Program-made: the position numbers and the translations under genes
Notes under the pieces: model-generated
The model's database searches: none
What the model was told of the DNA's origin: nothing
The model's input: the letters and a program-made list of their open reading frames with translations, nothing else
DNA from: Actinoplanes couchii
GTDB taxonomy: Bacteria > Actinomycetota > Actinomycetes > Mycobacteriales > Micromonosporaceae
Assembly: GCF_016862075.1 (NCBI RefSeq)
Contig: NZ_BOMG01000120.1
Location: 1-61,131, forward strand
Length of the DNA stretch: 61,131 nt
Reading direction: 5' to 3'
Part shown: piece after piece, positions 9,501-18,321 of the stretch
Position numbering within the stretch: the stretch's first letter is position 1
Layout: each line of letters begins with the position of its first letter

Positions 9501-12500
9501 GCGCTGACGCGCCCGTTGCTGTCGTAGGCGTACCTGACCTTGAGAACCGGGCTCGTTCGGGGATCCCATACCTCACGCAGGCTGCCTGTCGCGTCGTACG
9601 CATATTGCGTCATCGTGGCGCGGGTAGCGACTGCAGCGCCTGGGGCAGTGAGCCATCGGTGGATGCGACTGACCTGACCGGTGTAATCACCGGGGACTGT
9701 TGCCGTGGCGGTCGTAGTGGTGGCGTACTCGAGTTCCAGGGTTCGGCAGCCAACAGTCGCGGGAGCCGTCAAACACGTCGACGCGGAGACCGCGCTGGTG
9801 GGTGCGCTGATCCTGCGTAGCCGAAATCGAACAACGCCATCCGTGCCGGTGACGGCTTCGTGCTCGTACTGGAATGTCGAATTCTGTGCCGAGGTCGTAG
9901 AAGAAGACAGAGCGTAGATGTCCGGTACCGTGGGGATCCTTCCGAACGTCGCCCGATCGCCGCTGGTGGTGTTGGTGACCGTGAAACGGTCACTCGCGGA
10001 GTCGTAGGCGAGAACCATATCGGCGGCTCCTGGCTCGGATTCCCATCCGCCGTTTGCCAACTGCGCGAATCTCAACAAAGCGCCGGTTTGTGAAACCACC
10101 TCTGCAGTCTTCGCAGTCGGTCTGCGCAGCCAGGTCCCTTTCAACCTTCCCGAAGAGTAGCCCCAGCCCCATTGCCTGCCGAAGATCGCAGCCGGGCCGG
10201 CTTGCTGACCAAGCGACGGAACTCGGGAAGAGGCGGAACGCGTCGTGCTCATCCCGAAGACGTCGACGTCGGTGCCGGTGATGAGATAATCACCGGTTAC
10301 CAGGTTCAGGGTTCCCGGGCCGACGTCATCGGTCGTAGCTCTGGATGCTGTCCGGTCGATTACAAGGCGGATCGGTGCCGATGCAGACTCCCCTGTAGCT
10401 GAGGTCAGCATGGAGCGGATCTTGATGGTGGGGTTGTCAATGACGGAGTCAGTCACCTTCCATACCAAGTCGGGTACGGCTCCCTCGGACATGGGGAGAG
10501 GCCAGGAGACGCCAGCACCGTTCGATCGGTTCCGTACGTGTGCCGCTGGAACATCCGTCCAGGGCTCCACCTCCGAACGCCGATACTGGAATCGCACACC
10601 AGTGGAACTCGACGGAGCCGACACTTTGAGCACTACTTCGCCAGCGGTACGGTCACCGTCTTTCGGCGACGTGATGCCGCTGGATCCAGCGGCGAACTGG
10701 TAGCTGGTGATCGCCGATAGATTGCCTGCCCGATCACGGCTGCGCACGTAAAGGGTGTGAGGGCCGTCGGTGGGCGGAGTGATGGATACGCTCGCCGAGC
10801 CGGCTAGAGAAGCTGGGTTGACTGTGGTCGAGGGCGGGTTGGTGTCGAGTCCGTAGAGATATGACGAGACATCGGCGACGCCTCCGGAGCCAAATGTGAA
10901 CGCTCCCGCCTGTCCGGCCGCCTTCGACCAGGCTCCGGAAGGGTAGTCAGTCGAGGCGACGGTCGGCGCCGCTGTCGGTGCCGTCGTATCTACGGTGAAT
11001 TCGCAGTAGGAGGACCAGGTTGACCAGGTCGTTCCGTCACCGACTCGTGCCCGCCATCGGTAGGAGCCGCCCTCAGCGAAGGCGCCCGACGGCACTGTGG
11101 TGCTTAATACCGTGCCGGATGCTGCTGCTGCGGAGGTAGCACTGGAGATCACGACGCCTGCCAAGGTCGACCACTCGAACTGGGCGGTAACGTTCGATCC
11201 GTCGGTGTCGGTTCCGACTGCCTTGAGAACTGGTGTCCGCGATGCGATGTATGGGCGTCCGGCACCGGTCGAGCAGGGCGAACTCGGTGATGTCGTGCGC
11301 GCGCCGAGCACTGGGTATGAATTGTAATTGATGACTGCATAGGGCACTTGTGCAGCGTCTGTGGCGTTACGCGACCGAAACTGCTTGAAAGCGTTCGCCG
11401 CCGTCTCTGACGTTGCCCGGACACCCATATCCGCTCGGGTATCACCGGTAGTGGCGGCCCGCTGGAAGAAACTGGTCGCGGACACCGAGACCCAACCATC
11501 GTTGCAGGAGGAGCTGTACCCCTTGGTAGCGGTTGAGGTGGCCTCTTTGGTGACCCATGCAGGTTGAGTCGTCCACACCACCGCGTCAGGAATATCACCG
11601 GTCGTCCAGATATCCCATGATGCAGCAGAACACGACGGCGACCACCAGTTCCAAAAGTATGCGTTTGCTGAGGTGATCTGCTTGCCGACCAGCGCGCTGG
11701 TGTTCCACTTGATCAGCGACCGGGTCACGCCGTCAGGCAAGTAGCCGATCTGGAGATCGTCAGCACCGCCATTACCCGTGGAGTCCCCCTGCTTGACGTA
11801 CGTGTCGAAGGTCGTTGCAACCGGATTGATCTGCGGATCGATCGTCACCGGGAACTGGCGCCCCGGATCACTCAGCCACTCCCGGTCTGGCCTTAAGGCC
11901 AGATCGACGCCTCGCGCCGCTCCCGTACGCGCGGTCCGTCTGATCGTCTTCGCCTCAACCGGCTCCCGACTGAGGGGAGCGCCGCTGGCGCTCCGGCGGG
12001 CGTCCCACATCCGGGGAGCGGGCGTACGAGCGAAAACCCGGCCCCCATGATCCTTGAAGGCCAGGTTTCCGTGCTCATCGCTGACTACCTCAGCGGCGTT
12101 TGGCCCAGTGATCGGCATCGTCAGGTTAGCCACCTGGTCAACCGCAGCATTACTCTTTACGACGGCAAAGGTCTCCATGCCCGCACGGGTAGCCTCGACC
12201 ACCACATCCACGCCAGGCAAAGCGTCCACAAAAGTAGCCTTGTTGTCATTCAGAACGGGATCGGGCAACTCACCCGACCACCCGACCGACAGCCGATCGG
12301 CGCCCACACCCACCGCTGCGAGTTCATGCGTCCCCGAGCCTCGGGCTCCGGAAACTCTCAGATCGTAGGGATGCGCTGCCGGTGTCACCGTTCCATCGGC
12401 CTGCCGATGCATTGTCAGATCGACCGGCACCCAGTCGTCACCCCGACGCATCCGCACCACGCCGCCATGGACGGTGGCCTCGACCTGGCCCGAGGGCAGT

Positions 12501-12781
12501 GCAAAGTACTCGGCGGTTTCCGAGGTCAATCCGGTGATTCGGACTCTCTTGCCATTGAGACGTGCGGTGATCAGTGCGGAGGTCTGATCTACTCGCTCCA
12601 GAACCACCTCCGAAGCGGATGGCTGGGATCCAATCGGGTCGGCAACCGCCGGCGATATGACCACCTGGTCCACCAACGTGACGACCAAGCCCATCACGAG
12701 TCCCGACGCAACAATGCCGCGTAACGCACTCCAAGGGGATCGGTAGGCACCCACCGCGAATCCCCGTCTCCATCTGCCCAA
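6521..12781 (-). CDS. Secreted RHS-repeat protein with DNRLRE domain and variable AT-rich C-terminus
   Basis: A 2,086-residue protein. N-terminus is basic plus a hydrophobic segment (GIVASGLVMGLVVTLVDQVV), ending near SPAVADP, as in a Sec signal. A DNRLRE-type adhesion domain spans about 310-490 (VTIDPQINPVATTFDTYVKQ). Fibronectin-like stretches follow, then from about residue 1050 many YD-type repeats (YDSLGRMTSYTDATG). The RHS core is ARVYDPGTGRFLQTDPIRGG and ends near NAYSYC...DCFDYGG. The last ~115 residues (GDCTAAMWCGVLHNNSKV... to SCERG) are Lys/Cys-rich, AT-rich in DNA, and match no family I recognise; by position they are the variable effector tip of an RHS polymorphic protein. TTG start at 12781 has GGAG upstream. 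No immunity gene is obvious downstream. Confidence 0.88.
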   Translation of the reverse strand: MGRWRRGFAVGAYRSPWSALRGIVASGLVMGLVVTLVDQVVISPAVADPIGSQPSASEVVLERVDQTSALITARLNGKRVRITGLTSETAEYFALPSGQVEATVHGGVVRMRRGDDWVPVDLTMHRQADGTVTPAAHPYDLRVSGARGSGTHELAAVGVGADRLSVGWSGELPDPVLNDNKATFVDALPGVDVVVEATRAGMETFAVVKSNAAVDQVANLTMPITGPNAAEVVSDEHGNLAFKDHGGRVFARTPAPRMWDARRSASGAPLSREPVEAKTIRRTARTGAARGVDLALRPDREWLSDPGRQFPVTIDPQINPVATTFDTYVKQGDSTGNGGADDLQIGYLPDGVTRSLIKWNTSALVGKQITSANAYFWNWWSPSCSAASWDIWTTGDIPDAVVWTTQPAWVTKEATSTATKGYSSSCNDGWVSVSATSFFQRAATTGDTRADMGVRATSETAANAFKQFRSRNATDAAQVPYAVINYNSYPVLGARTTSPSSPCSTGAGRPYIASRTPVLKAVGTDTDGSNVTAQFEWSTLAGVVISSATSAAAASGTVLSTTVPSGAFAEGGSYRWRARVGDGTTWSTWSSYCEFTVDTTAPTAAPTVASTDYPSGAWSKAAGQAGAFTFGSGGVADVSSYLYGLDTNPPSTTVNPASLAGSASVSITPPTDGPHTLYVRSRDRAGNLSAITSYQFAAGSSGITSPKDGDRTAGEVVLKVSAPSSSTGVRFQYRRSEVEPWTDVPAAHVRNRSNGAGVSWPLPMSEGAVPDLVWKVTDSVIDNPTIKIRSMLTSATGESASAPIRLVIDRTASRATTDDVGPGTLNLVTGDYLITGTDVDVFGMSTTRSASSRVPSLGQQAGPAAIFGRQWGWGYSSGRLKGTWLRRPTAKTAEVVSQTGALLRFAQLANGGWESEPGAADMVLAYDSASDRFTVTNTTSGDRATFGRIPTVPDIYALSSSTTSAQNSTFQYEHEAVTGTDGVVRFRLRRISAPTSAVSASTCLTAPATVGCRTLELEYATTTTATATVPGDYTGQVSRIHRWLTAPGAAVATRATMTQYAYDATGSLREVWDPRTSPVLKVRYAYDSNGRVSAYADPGQLPWTFIYGTAGSATAGAGTLLSASQPTLQPGTADTVNGVARTSVVYDVPTSRADGGPYDLRAADVATWGQQQAPQNAVAIFPPDAVPTSNIGRGVLPSNAYSRATVHYLDPNGRQVNNAEPGGYLSAYDFNNLGSVVRALTPGNRALALGAGENDGTKLIELGLEQLPSAQRAVMLSTVKSYRLDGVRLLETTGAVHLVTLAQGMPGSGGLPSLPAGTEVAGRVHTSFNYDQGRPTDGTAAVANLPTRVSTGVQTAGYAADGEVLHHDTRYDWILGAATESISDPAGSPIIDKSFYNSQGQLIETRLPASNGNDAGTTITSYYTATGAAPCGGRPEWADLECRIGPKTAVTGGGTQPDELLTTTTTYTATGQTASTAEVANGVTRVTTWGYDAMDRETTVATTGGVGTPVSTQITTYDPVTGLVTSTASATGNTTINRMTSAIDTTGAVLTGYDSLGRMTSYTDATGASTSYRYDNLDRVTLTQDSMGSSTAYFYDTAADPRGVLTSVSDSVAGTFTASYDADGNMVAQVLPGGVVQTTAVDPVGMPMARSYRTADGTVILAERLSVDYEGQRLKQSSLTERTFTNDAMGRLTQVDETSGSVCTRRTYTFAEGSGKNSNRTSKKTAVGEAGEPCPGTGGAIETYSYDTSDRLVNAGYQYDDLGRTTALPDGLKLEYYTDDQLRRQTYAAARITWTIDPQHRNVYAVAETQADNAWDVTRTTVNHYRSNGDRPDWIEEEAGSGIITRNVSGVDGDFAATTDSGGALRLHLTDLHGDVKMILDPVGSTVDVLDFDEFGVRHEDSPIQRYGWLGSQQRSAEAFAGTVLMGARVYDPGTGRFLQTDPIRGGGANAYSYCSAGPNDCFDYGGAGDCTAAMWCGVLHNNSKVTMWAAGIVRYYDKHYGNCKLYNPYKNKNHKKAFCSPKVTVKARTSSKKKIRDADAGTVVYIRWYFEGKLMNLQHYVKFDDFDDMYCWGGGGGKKPSCERG

Positions 12782-12982
12782 GACATCTCCAAACCTAAGT
12801 GGATCTTGGAGGTTATCGATCCGTCTGAAGCACGGAACTCTCCTGCTCGGCCTGAGCGAACGGGCGCTAAGGGTAAACGCAATGGGCTGATCGGGTGATC
12901 CACGATTTCAAGATCCTCTATACGGTGTGTAGCCGCGCGGGACCACCGTCCCGTCAGACGGCCGAGGAAAGGCAGTGACACC

Positions 12983-13699
12983 ATGGGAAGATGGCTCCGC
13001 GGGGCAGGCATGGTGCTCAGCGCACTGCTTCTCGGGATCACTGGCGCTACCGCCGGCTCGTGGCTCGGCGACAGCAATCCCTCCCCGCTGCCAGCCAACG
13101 CCGAGGCATTACGTCTGGCGCAGGAGATCCTTCCTGGAGTCTCCCCAACGGGCGGGATCGACCGACGCGACTACATCTATGGTTCCCCGCTCGGCGACGA
13201 GGAATCCGGCCCTGGATTCGTTGCCATCGCCTACGAGGCGGACGAGGGTCATGCAGGCCCCAGCCTCGACGAGTGCCGCCTTGACGAGCAAGCGCGCATC
13301 GGCGCAGCGACTGCCGGATGGGAAGGTTTCCATGAGATCTCGGGCTACCCCTCCTGCTCGAACTGGCGTGCCGAGCGAGGAAAGGTCGTTCTCGCCTACA
13401 CGCACGACACGATTGGGTCGGTCATCACCTTCTACCGCCCCACGACCGGGGCCAGTGTCGGCATGCTGGTCGGGCTGACCATCGGCCTGCTAGCCGGAGT
13501 TGCTGGCTATACACTGGTCGGGCGCCGTCGGCCGACACTGACGCTAGTGCTCCTCGCTATCCCGAACCTCGCGCTCGTCCCTGTTGCTGCATTGTTCGTG
13601 GCTGGACTGATCGTCGGACTGCACGACGGACCAACCCCCGCCTTCTGGACACTATGGGTCAGTTTGGCGCGGCTCTTCCTTCTACCCACCGACTACTGA
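12983..13699 (+). CDS. Membrane protein, unknown function, divergent from RHS gene
   Basis: A 238-residue protein: N-terminal hydrophobic segment (GMVLSALLLGITGATAGSW), an extracytoplasmic region of about 125 residues with two cysteines (DECRLDEQ and YPSCSNW) that could form a disulphide, then three hydrophobic helices between about 155 and 235. The start ATG is preceded by GAGGAAAGG. It is transcribed away from the secreted RHS gene with about 200 bp between starts, so co-regulation is possible. It could be a membrane partner or immunity-like protein for the RHS tip, but position alone supports this. No family recognised. Confidence 0.6.
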   Translation: MGRWLRGAGMVLSALLLGITGATAGSWLGDSNPSPLPANAEALRLAQEILPGVSPTGGIDRRDYIYGSPLGDEESGPGFVAIAYEADEGHAGPSLDECRLDEQARIGAATAGWEGFHEISGYPSCSNWRAERGKVVLAYTHDTIGSVITFYRPTTGASVGMLVGLTIGLLAGVAGYTLVGRRRPTLTLVLLAIPNLALVPVAALFVAGLIVGLHDGPTPAFWTLWVSLARLFLLPTDY

Positions 13700-13718
13700 C
13701 CCTAGGTGACTGGTGTTG

Positions 13719-13754
13719 AACGCGGGTTGATCAATTGGTTGATCAACCCGCGTT
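13719..13754 (+). terminator. Perfect 16-bp hairpin with TTGG loop
   Basis: AACGCGGGTTGATCAA pairs exactly with its complement across a TTGG tetraloop and runs into a short T-tract. It lies 20 bp after the stop of the membrane protein gene. It acts as the probable terminator of that gene and insulates it from the following island. Confidence 0.85.
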
Positions 13755-13801
13755 TTGGTACGGATGTCTGCTGGTGAGAGCCTGTCTGTTCCGGTCAGAT
13801 G

Positions 13802-13879
13802 AGGGCCCATCCGGGTCGGCCCGATCAGCACCCACCGGGCGTCGGAGATGTCGCTGAGGTACGCGCGGCGAGCGGTCAC
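13802..13879 (-). mobile_element. IS5-like transposase N-terminal scrap
   Basis: The leftward frame starts MTARRAYLSDISDARWVLIG, closely matching the conserved opening of IS5-family transposases (RRYPSDLSDAQW-x-L). Similarity stops after about 25 residues and no catalytic DDE region follows. It is a leftover of an insertion, at the left margin of the conjugation module. Confidence 0.5.
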
Positions 13880-14468
13880 GCGATAGATCTACTCTGGACA
13901 GAGCCGAGCGAGATCACACCCGTCAGAAGCTGCGGCTCACGGTCAGGCCTACGTCAAACGGAATCCCGAGCACGTTTATTCACAGAACGGGTGACAGTCG
14001 GCCTTCCGTGGCTACTTCAATAGATGACAGGAGCCGGAAGGCGCTAATGGGACGCCTCACCAGTGATTCGTAACCAGACAACAAATCATCGAATGCCACC
14101 TGACAGCCCAGCACCGAACACTGTGGTGGACGTCCTGGCAAGACCACAACACAGCGCCGGCTCGCTTCTGTCTGACGGACAGACTTCGGGGTCTGGCTGG
14201 GTGCCGCCTGAGCTGGGGTGTCGGGTTCTGTTGGGTGCTGTCAGGGGTGGTGGGGGTTCGTTGCGGCTGACAGAACGGGTCTGGGGTGTCGCATGCCCGG
14301 TGGGTGTGCCCGTCCCGGTGGCAGCGTGTTGTCGTGGCGGCCGGGCTGTCGCCGGTTCGGTGTGACTCTCCTCGACCTTCGTTCGTGGCAGGGAGACGGA
14401 CGCCGCCGGTGGGTTCGGCCGGCATGGTTGCCGCCGGGACGGTCTCGACGCTGTTGCGGAGACCGCTC
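13880..14468. other. Non-coding stretch before the conjugation operon
   Basis: No credible gene. 13880-14060 is featureless apart from the IS scrap edge. 14150-14468 is G-rich on the plus strand and probably the leader of the transfer operon. An in-frame ATG at 14424 could extend the pilin gene by 15 residues but lacks a ribosome site. I saw no tRNA gene or integrase that would mark an attachment site. Confidence 0.4.
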
Positions 14469-14771
14469 ATGCACATCTATGCCGTTGTCTCGTTCACTTC
14501 TGATCTGATCGCCGCCGCACCGCCGGAGGTTTGGGCGGTGAAGTCGATCCCGCAGGTCGTCGACGGGCTGCGTAACTGGATCATCGGGATCCTTGTCGGG
14601 GTCGCGACGCTGTTCATGGTGCTCGCGGGCCTGCAGTACACCTCGGCCGGTGGGGATCCGGGCCGGCTGGAGCAGGCCAAGTCGAACTTCCGGTCGGCGT
14701 TGATCGGGTACGCCCTGGCGGTGATGGCTCCGGTGCTGCTGCAGGTGCTGCGGGGCATCCTGGGGGCCTGA
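14469..14771 (+). CDS. VirB2/TrbC-like pilin of a type IV secretion system
   Basis: A 100-residue membrane protein with a short N-terminal part (MHIYAVVSFTSDLIAAAPPE), then two hydrophobic helices (IIGILVGVATLFMVLAGLQY and LIGYALAVMAPVLLQVLRGI) separated by a small polar loop (TSAGGDPGRLEQAKSNF). This two-helix layout and 'Y-x-S-A-G-D' loop are typical of VirB2/TrbC-like pilin subunits of Gram-positive conjugation systems. GGAG lies about 10 nt upstream of the ATG. It is the first gene of a tight operon whose next gene begins 3 bp later. Confidence 0.75.
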   Translation: MHIYAVVSFTSDLIAAAPPEVWAVKSIPQVVDGLRNWIIGILVGVATLFMVLAGLQYTSAGGDPGRLEQAKSNFRSALIGYALAVMAPVLLQVLRGILGA

Positions 14772-14774
14772 CCG

Positions 14775-15668
14775 ATGCCGGACTGGCTGTATGACGGGCT
14801 GATCAAGTGGCTGGCCGAGCGGGTCGTCGACATGCTCGGCGCGTTGATGTCGCTGCTGTCCGACACGTTGTTCCGGTCGCCGGATGTGACGGTGTTCCCG
14901 CAGGTGCAGCAGTTGGCGGGCCGGTCGTTGGCGGTGGTGAACGCCGTCTACGTGCTGGCGGTTGTCACGGCCGGGGTGCTGCAGATGATCTACGGCACGC
15001 TGCAGATCCGCTATCAGGTCAAGGACCTGCTCCCCCGGCTGGTCGTCGGGTTGATCGCGGCGAACTTCGGGCTGGTGTTGTGCCAGCAGTTGATCGAGGT
15101 GGCGAATGCGCTGTCCGTGGCGCTGGCCGGGGAGGCGGCGTCCGGGCCGCAGGTCGTGCAGTGGGTTCAGCAGCGGTTGCTGATCGCGATGGTCAACCCG
15201 GCGGCGGGGATTCTGGCCGTGGTGCTGGCCCTGCTGATCGTCGTGATGATCTATCAGCTGCTGGTCGGGTTGTTTCTGCGGATCGCCGTGCTGATCGTGG
15301 TGGCGGGGGTGGCGCCGGTGGCGTTGGCATGTCACGGGTTGCCGCAGACCCAGCCGGTGGCCGCGTTGTGGTGGCGCAGTCTGCTGGGTTGCTTGTGTGT
15401 TCCGGGGTTGCAGGCGGCGTTCTTCTCCACCGGGGTGGGGCTGTTGCTCGGGCCGGTGTATTCGCTGCCGCACCTGCTGGGTTTGACGACCAGCGTCGGG
15501 TTGGAGGTCGTCCACCTGTTCGCGGTGTTGTGTCTGCTCGTGGTGACGATCCGGATTCCGCGGATGGTGGCGCGGTATGTGACGCAGCCGCGGCCGGATG
15601 GTTCGGCGGCGGTGTTGGTGCGGGCGGCGGCGATGCAGGTGGTCATGCGCCGGGCCGGCCTGCGCTGA
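14775..15668 (+). CDS. TrbL/VirB6-like polytopic conjugation protein
   Basis: A 297-residue integral membrane protein with six or seven hydrophobic helices, for example VVNAVYVLAVVTAGVLQMIY, LLPRLVVGLIAANFGLVLC, AGILAVVLALLIVVMIYQLL and IAVLIVVAGVAPVALACHGL. This topology, the large middle loop and its place between the pilin and the PrgI/VirB4 genes indicate the VirB6/TrbL inner-membrane channel component of a conjugative type IV secretion system. It starts 3 bp after the pilin gene stop. The family is called by topology and context more than by motif. Confidence 0.75.
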   Translation: MPDWLYDGLIKWLAERVVDMLGALMSLLSDTLFRSPDVTVFPQVQQLAGRSLAVVNAVYVLAVVTAGVLQMIYGTLQIRYQVKDLLPRLVVGLIAANFGLVLCQQLIEVANALSVALAGEAASGPQVVQWVQQRLLIAMVNPAAGILAVVLALLIVVMIYQLLVGLFLRIAVLIVVAGVAPVALACHGLPQTQPVAALWWRSLLGCLCVPGLQAAFFSTGVGLLLGPVYSLPHLLGLTTSVGLEVVHLFAVLCLLVVTIRIPRMVARYVTQPRPDGSAAVLVRAAAMQVVMRRAGLR

Positions 15669-15712
15669 CTCTCTTTTCGTTTCATCTTCTTCTTCTGAAA
15701 GCGGAGTGTGTG

Positions 15713-16597
15713 ATGGATGACGATGTTTCGCGGGTGAAGGTGCCCGCCGATGTGGGTGCCCCGGACACGATCGCCTGGGGTTTGACGTTTCGGCAGCTGG
15801 CGATCCTCGGCACGATCGGTGCCGGGGGCTGGCTGGTGTACGGCCGGTTCGGGCCGCTGCTGCCGCCGATCGTGTGGCTGGTCGCGGCGCTGCCGGTGAC
15901 GGCGGTGACGGTGCTCGTGGTCCTGGGCCGCCGCGACGGGCTGCCCCTGGACGTGTGGCTGCGCCACGGTCTGTCGATGGCCGCCGGCGCCCGCCGTCAG
16001 GTGCCGGGGACACCGGCCGGGCAGCAGCTGCTCGCCGTGGCGGGCCCGGCTGTTCCCGGGGTGTTGCGGTCGCCGGCGACGGTGATCGCCGTCGACGGCA
16101 CGGTGAGCGTCGACGGTGCCGCCCGTCAGGTGATCGCCTGCGGCACCACGGACATCGCGTTACGGACCGGCACCGAGCAGCAGGCGCTGTTGGACGGGTT
16201 CGGGGCGTGGCTCAACGCGTTGACCGGGCCGGCGCAGATCGTGGTGTCCGCGGCCCGGCACGACCTGTCCGGCTATGCCGAAGCGGCCCGGGACCAGGCC
16301 GAAGGGTTGCCGGATGCGGCGTTGCGGGCGGCGGCCGCCGAGTATGCGGGGTTCCTGCTGGATCTAAACGGTGAGCGGGAGCCGTTGCGCCGTCAGGTGC
16401 TGACGGTGGTCGGTGCCGGGCCGGGCGGTGAGGCGACGGTGCGGGCGTTCACCGGTCTCGGCGTCAGCGCGCAGCCCCTGGATGGTGGTGCGGTGACCGC
16501 GGCGCTGGCGGCGGCCGCTGACCCGTTCGACGCGCCGGTCCCGGGCCGCAGGGCGGTGCCCGATGTTCCGATCGCGGTGCGCGGGGAGGCCCGATGA
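15713..16597 (+). CDS. PrgI-like (VirB3-like) membrane protein
   Basis: A 294-residue protein. Its N-terminus (VKVPADVGAPDTIAWGLTFR, then QLAILGTIGAGGWLVY and a second helix IVWLVAALPVTAVTVLVVLG) has the PrgI pattern: a P-x-D/E opening followed by two closely spaced membrane helices. The remaining ~200 residues are cytoplasmic, Ala-rich and predicted alpha/beta. PrgI proteins correspond to VirB3 and sit directly before the VirB4 ATPase, as here: the stop overlaps the next start by 4 bp. The start ATG at 15713 is preceded by AAAGCGGAG. Confidence 0.8.
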   Translation: MDDDVSRVKVPADVGAPDTIAWGLTFRQLAILGTIGAGGWLVYGRFGPLLPPIVWLVAALPVTAVTVLVVLGRRDGLPLDVWLRHGLSMAAGARRQVPGTPAGQQLLAVAGPAVPGVLRSPATVIAVDGTVSVDGAARQVIACGTTDIALRTGTEQQALLDGFGAWLNALTGPAQIVVSAARHDLSGYAEAARDQAEGLPDAALRAAAAEYAGFLLDLNGEREPLRRQVLTVVGAGPGGEATVRAFTGLGVSAQPLDGGAVTAALAAAADPFDAPVPGRRAVPDVPIAVRGEAR

Positions 16598-18321
16598 GGT
16601 GGCGGCGGGGTGCGGCGGGTTCGCAGCCGACGGCGGCGGCGTTGGAGATCTTCACCGATGAGGTACGGGTGGGTGACGGTTTCGCGGCCACGTTCGTGGT
16701 GTGCGGGTATCCGGCTGAGGTCGGTCCCGCCTGGCTGAGCCCGTTGTTGTCGTATCCGGGCCGGGTCACGGTGGCCGTGCACACCCGGCCGGTGCCGGCG
16801 GTGGTGGCGGCGCCGATGCTGACCCGTCAGCAGGCCCGCCTGGAGTCCACCCGGCGTATCGACCAGGTGCGGGGCCGGTTGACCGATCCCCTGGTGGAGG
16901 CGGCGGCCGCGGACGCGTCCGGGTTGGCGCAGCAGGTGGCGCGGGGCGCGTCGAAGTTGCACGAGGCCGGGGTGTACGTGACGGTGCACGGCCGAACCCG
17001 GACCGAGTTGCGGCAGACGGTGGCCGGGGTGCGCTCGGCGGCGGCGTCGGTGTTGCTGGATCTGCAGCCGGCGACGTTCCGGCACCAGCTGGGTTATCTG
17101 TCGACGTTGCCGCTGGGGGTCGACGCTCTGGGGATGCGGCGGGTGTTCGACACCGCCGCGCTGGCCGCGGCGTTCCCGTTCGGCAGTGGTGATCTGGCGG
17201 TGCCCGCGCCGGGGGTGGTGCCGAGTACGGAGGCGGTGTTGTACGGGGTGAGCACCACCTCCAACGGGGTGGTGATGTGGAACCGGTGGGAGCAGGACAA
17301 CCACAACCAGGTGGTCCTGGCCCGGTCCGGGGCCGGTAAGTCGTACCTGGTGAAGGTGGAGGTGTTGCGCAGTCTGTATCAGGGGGTGCAGGTCGCGGTC
17401 GTCGACCCGGAGGACGAATACGCTGCACTGGCCGAGCACGTGGGTGGCACGGTCATCCGGTTGGGTGCGCCCGGCGTACGCCTCAATCCGTTTGATCTGC
17501 CGGCGGTGAACCGGGAGCCGACCGCGTTGCGCGACCACCAGCTGGCGTTGCACACGGTGATCCGGGTGATGGCCGGTGCCGGCCTCGACGCGGAGGAACG
17601 GGCCGCCCTGGATCGGGCGATCGCGGGTGTGTACGCGGCGGCGGGCATCAGTCATGATCCGGGCACGTGGGGCCGGCCGGCGCCGCTGTTGAAGGATCTG
17701 GCCGGGGTGTTGCGTGCTGATCCGCAGGCGGCCGGGGCCCGGTTGGCGGCGCGGTTGGGGCCGTGGGTGTCCGGAGCGTTCAAGGACCTGTTCGACGGGC
17801 CGACGACCACCGTACCGGCCGGGCATCTGGTGGTGTGGAGCCTGCGGCATCTCCCGGACGAGTTACGCACCGTCGGCACGATGCTGGCGCTGCACCACAT
17901 CTGGGGTGCCATCGACCAGAGCGTGGACACCCGGCGGCGGCTGGTGGTGGTCGACGAGGCGTGGCTGCTCATGCGTGACCCTGAGGGCGCGAAGTTCCTG
18001 GTGCGGATGGCCAAGGCGGCCCGGAAACGGCGGGCCGGTTTGACGGTGGCCACCCAGGACGCCGCCGACCTGCTCGCCTCCGAACTCGGGTTGGCGGTGG
18101 TGTCGAACGCGGCCACCCAGATCCTGATGCGCCAATCTTCGCAGGCCATCGACCAGGTGAGCGAGGCGTTCGGCTTGACCGACGGGGAGGCCCGGCTGCT
18201 GCTGACCGCGCAGCGCGGTGAAGGTCTGCTGGTGGCGGGCCGTGCCCGGGTGCCGTTCCGGTCGCTGGCCTCGGCCAGTGAGCATCGCCTCGCGGTGACC
18301 GGCCTCGGCGGTGACCGGTGA
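16594..18321 (+). CDS. VirB4-like ATPase of type IV secretion system
   Basis: A 575-residue ATPase powering pilus assembly and DNA transfer at the membrane. Walker A is ARSGAGKSY at about residue 243; EDEYAALAEHVGG follows, as usual in VirB4/TraE proteins. Walker B is RLVVVDEAWLLM at about 448, then the KAARKRRAGLTVATQDAADL motif with the sensor Gln, and NAATQILMRQ. The N-terminal half is the non-catalytic VirB4 domain. Length is at the short end for VirB4, as in Gram-positive systems. It overlaps the PrgI-like gene (ATGA) and the coupling protein gene (GTGA), which implies translational coupling. Confidence 0.93.
   Translation: MRWRRGAAGSQPTAAALEIFTDEVRVGDGFAATFVVCGYPAEVGPAWLSPLLSYPGRVTVAVHTRPVPAVVAAPMLTRQQARLESTRRIDQVRGRLTDPLVEAAAADASGLAQQVARGASKLHEAGVYVTVHGRTRTELRQTVAGVRSAAASVLLDLQPATFRHQLGYLSTLPLGVDALGMRRVFDTAALAAAFPFGSGDLAVPAPGVVPSTEAVLYGVSTTSNGVVMWNRWEQDNHNQVVLARSGAGKSYLVKVEVLRSLYQGVQVAVVDPEDEYAALAEHVGGTVIRLGAPGVRLNPFDLPAVNREPTALRDHQLALHTVIRVMAGAGLDAEERAALDRAIAGVYAAAGISHDPGTWGRPAPLLKDLAGVLRADPQAAGARLAARLGPWVSGAFKDLFDGPTTTVPAGHLVVWSLRHLPDELRTVGTMLALHHIWGAIDQSVDTRRRLVVVDEAWLLMRDPEGAKFLVRMAKAARKRRAGLTVATQDAADLLASELGLAVVSNAATQILMRQSSQAIDQVSEAFGLTDGEARLLLTAQRGEGLLVAGRARVPFRSLASASEHRLAVTGLGGDR

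Noticed and set aside
14241..16013. 590-codon minus-strand frame opposite the conjugation genes
   Set aside because: Low-complexity His/Arg/Gln-rich shadow of the TrbL/PrgI genes; the plus strand has clear families.
14807..16597. A 596-codon plus frame that would join TrbL-region sequence to the PrgI-like protein
   Set aside because: The first 300 codons are the TrbL gene read out of frame (Gly/Arg/Ala-rich). The real start is ATG 15713.
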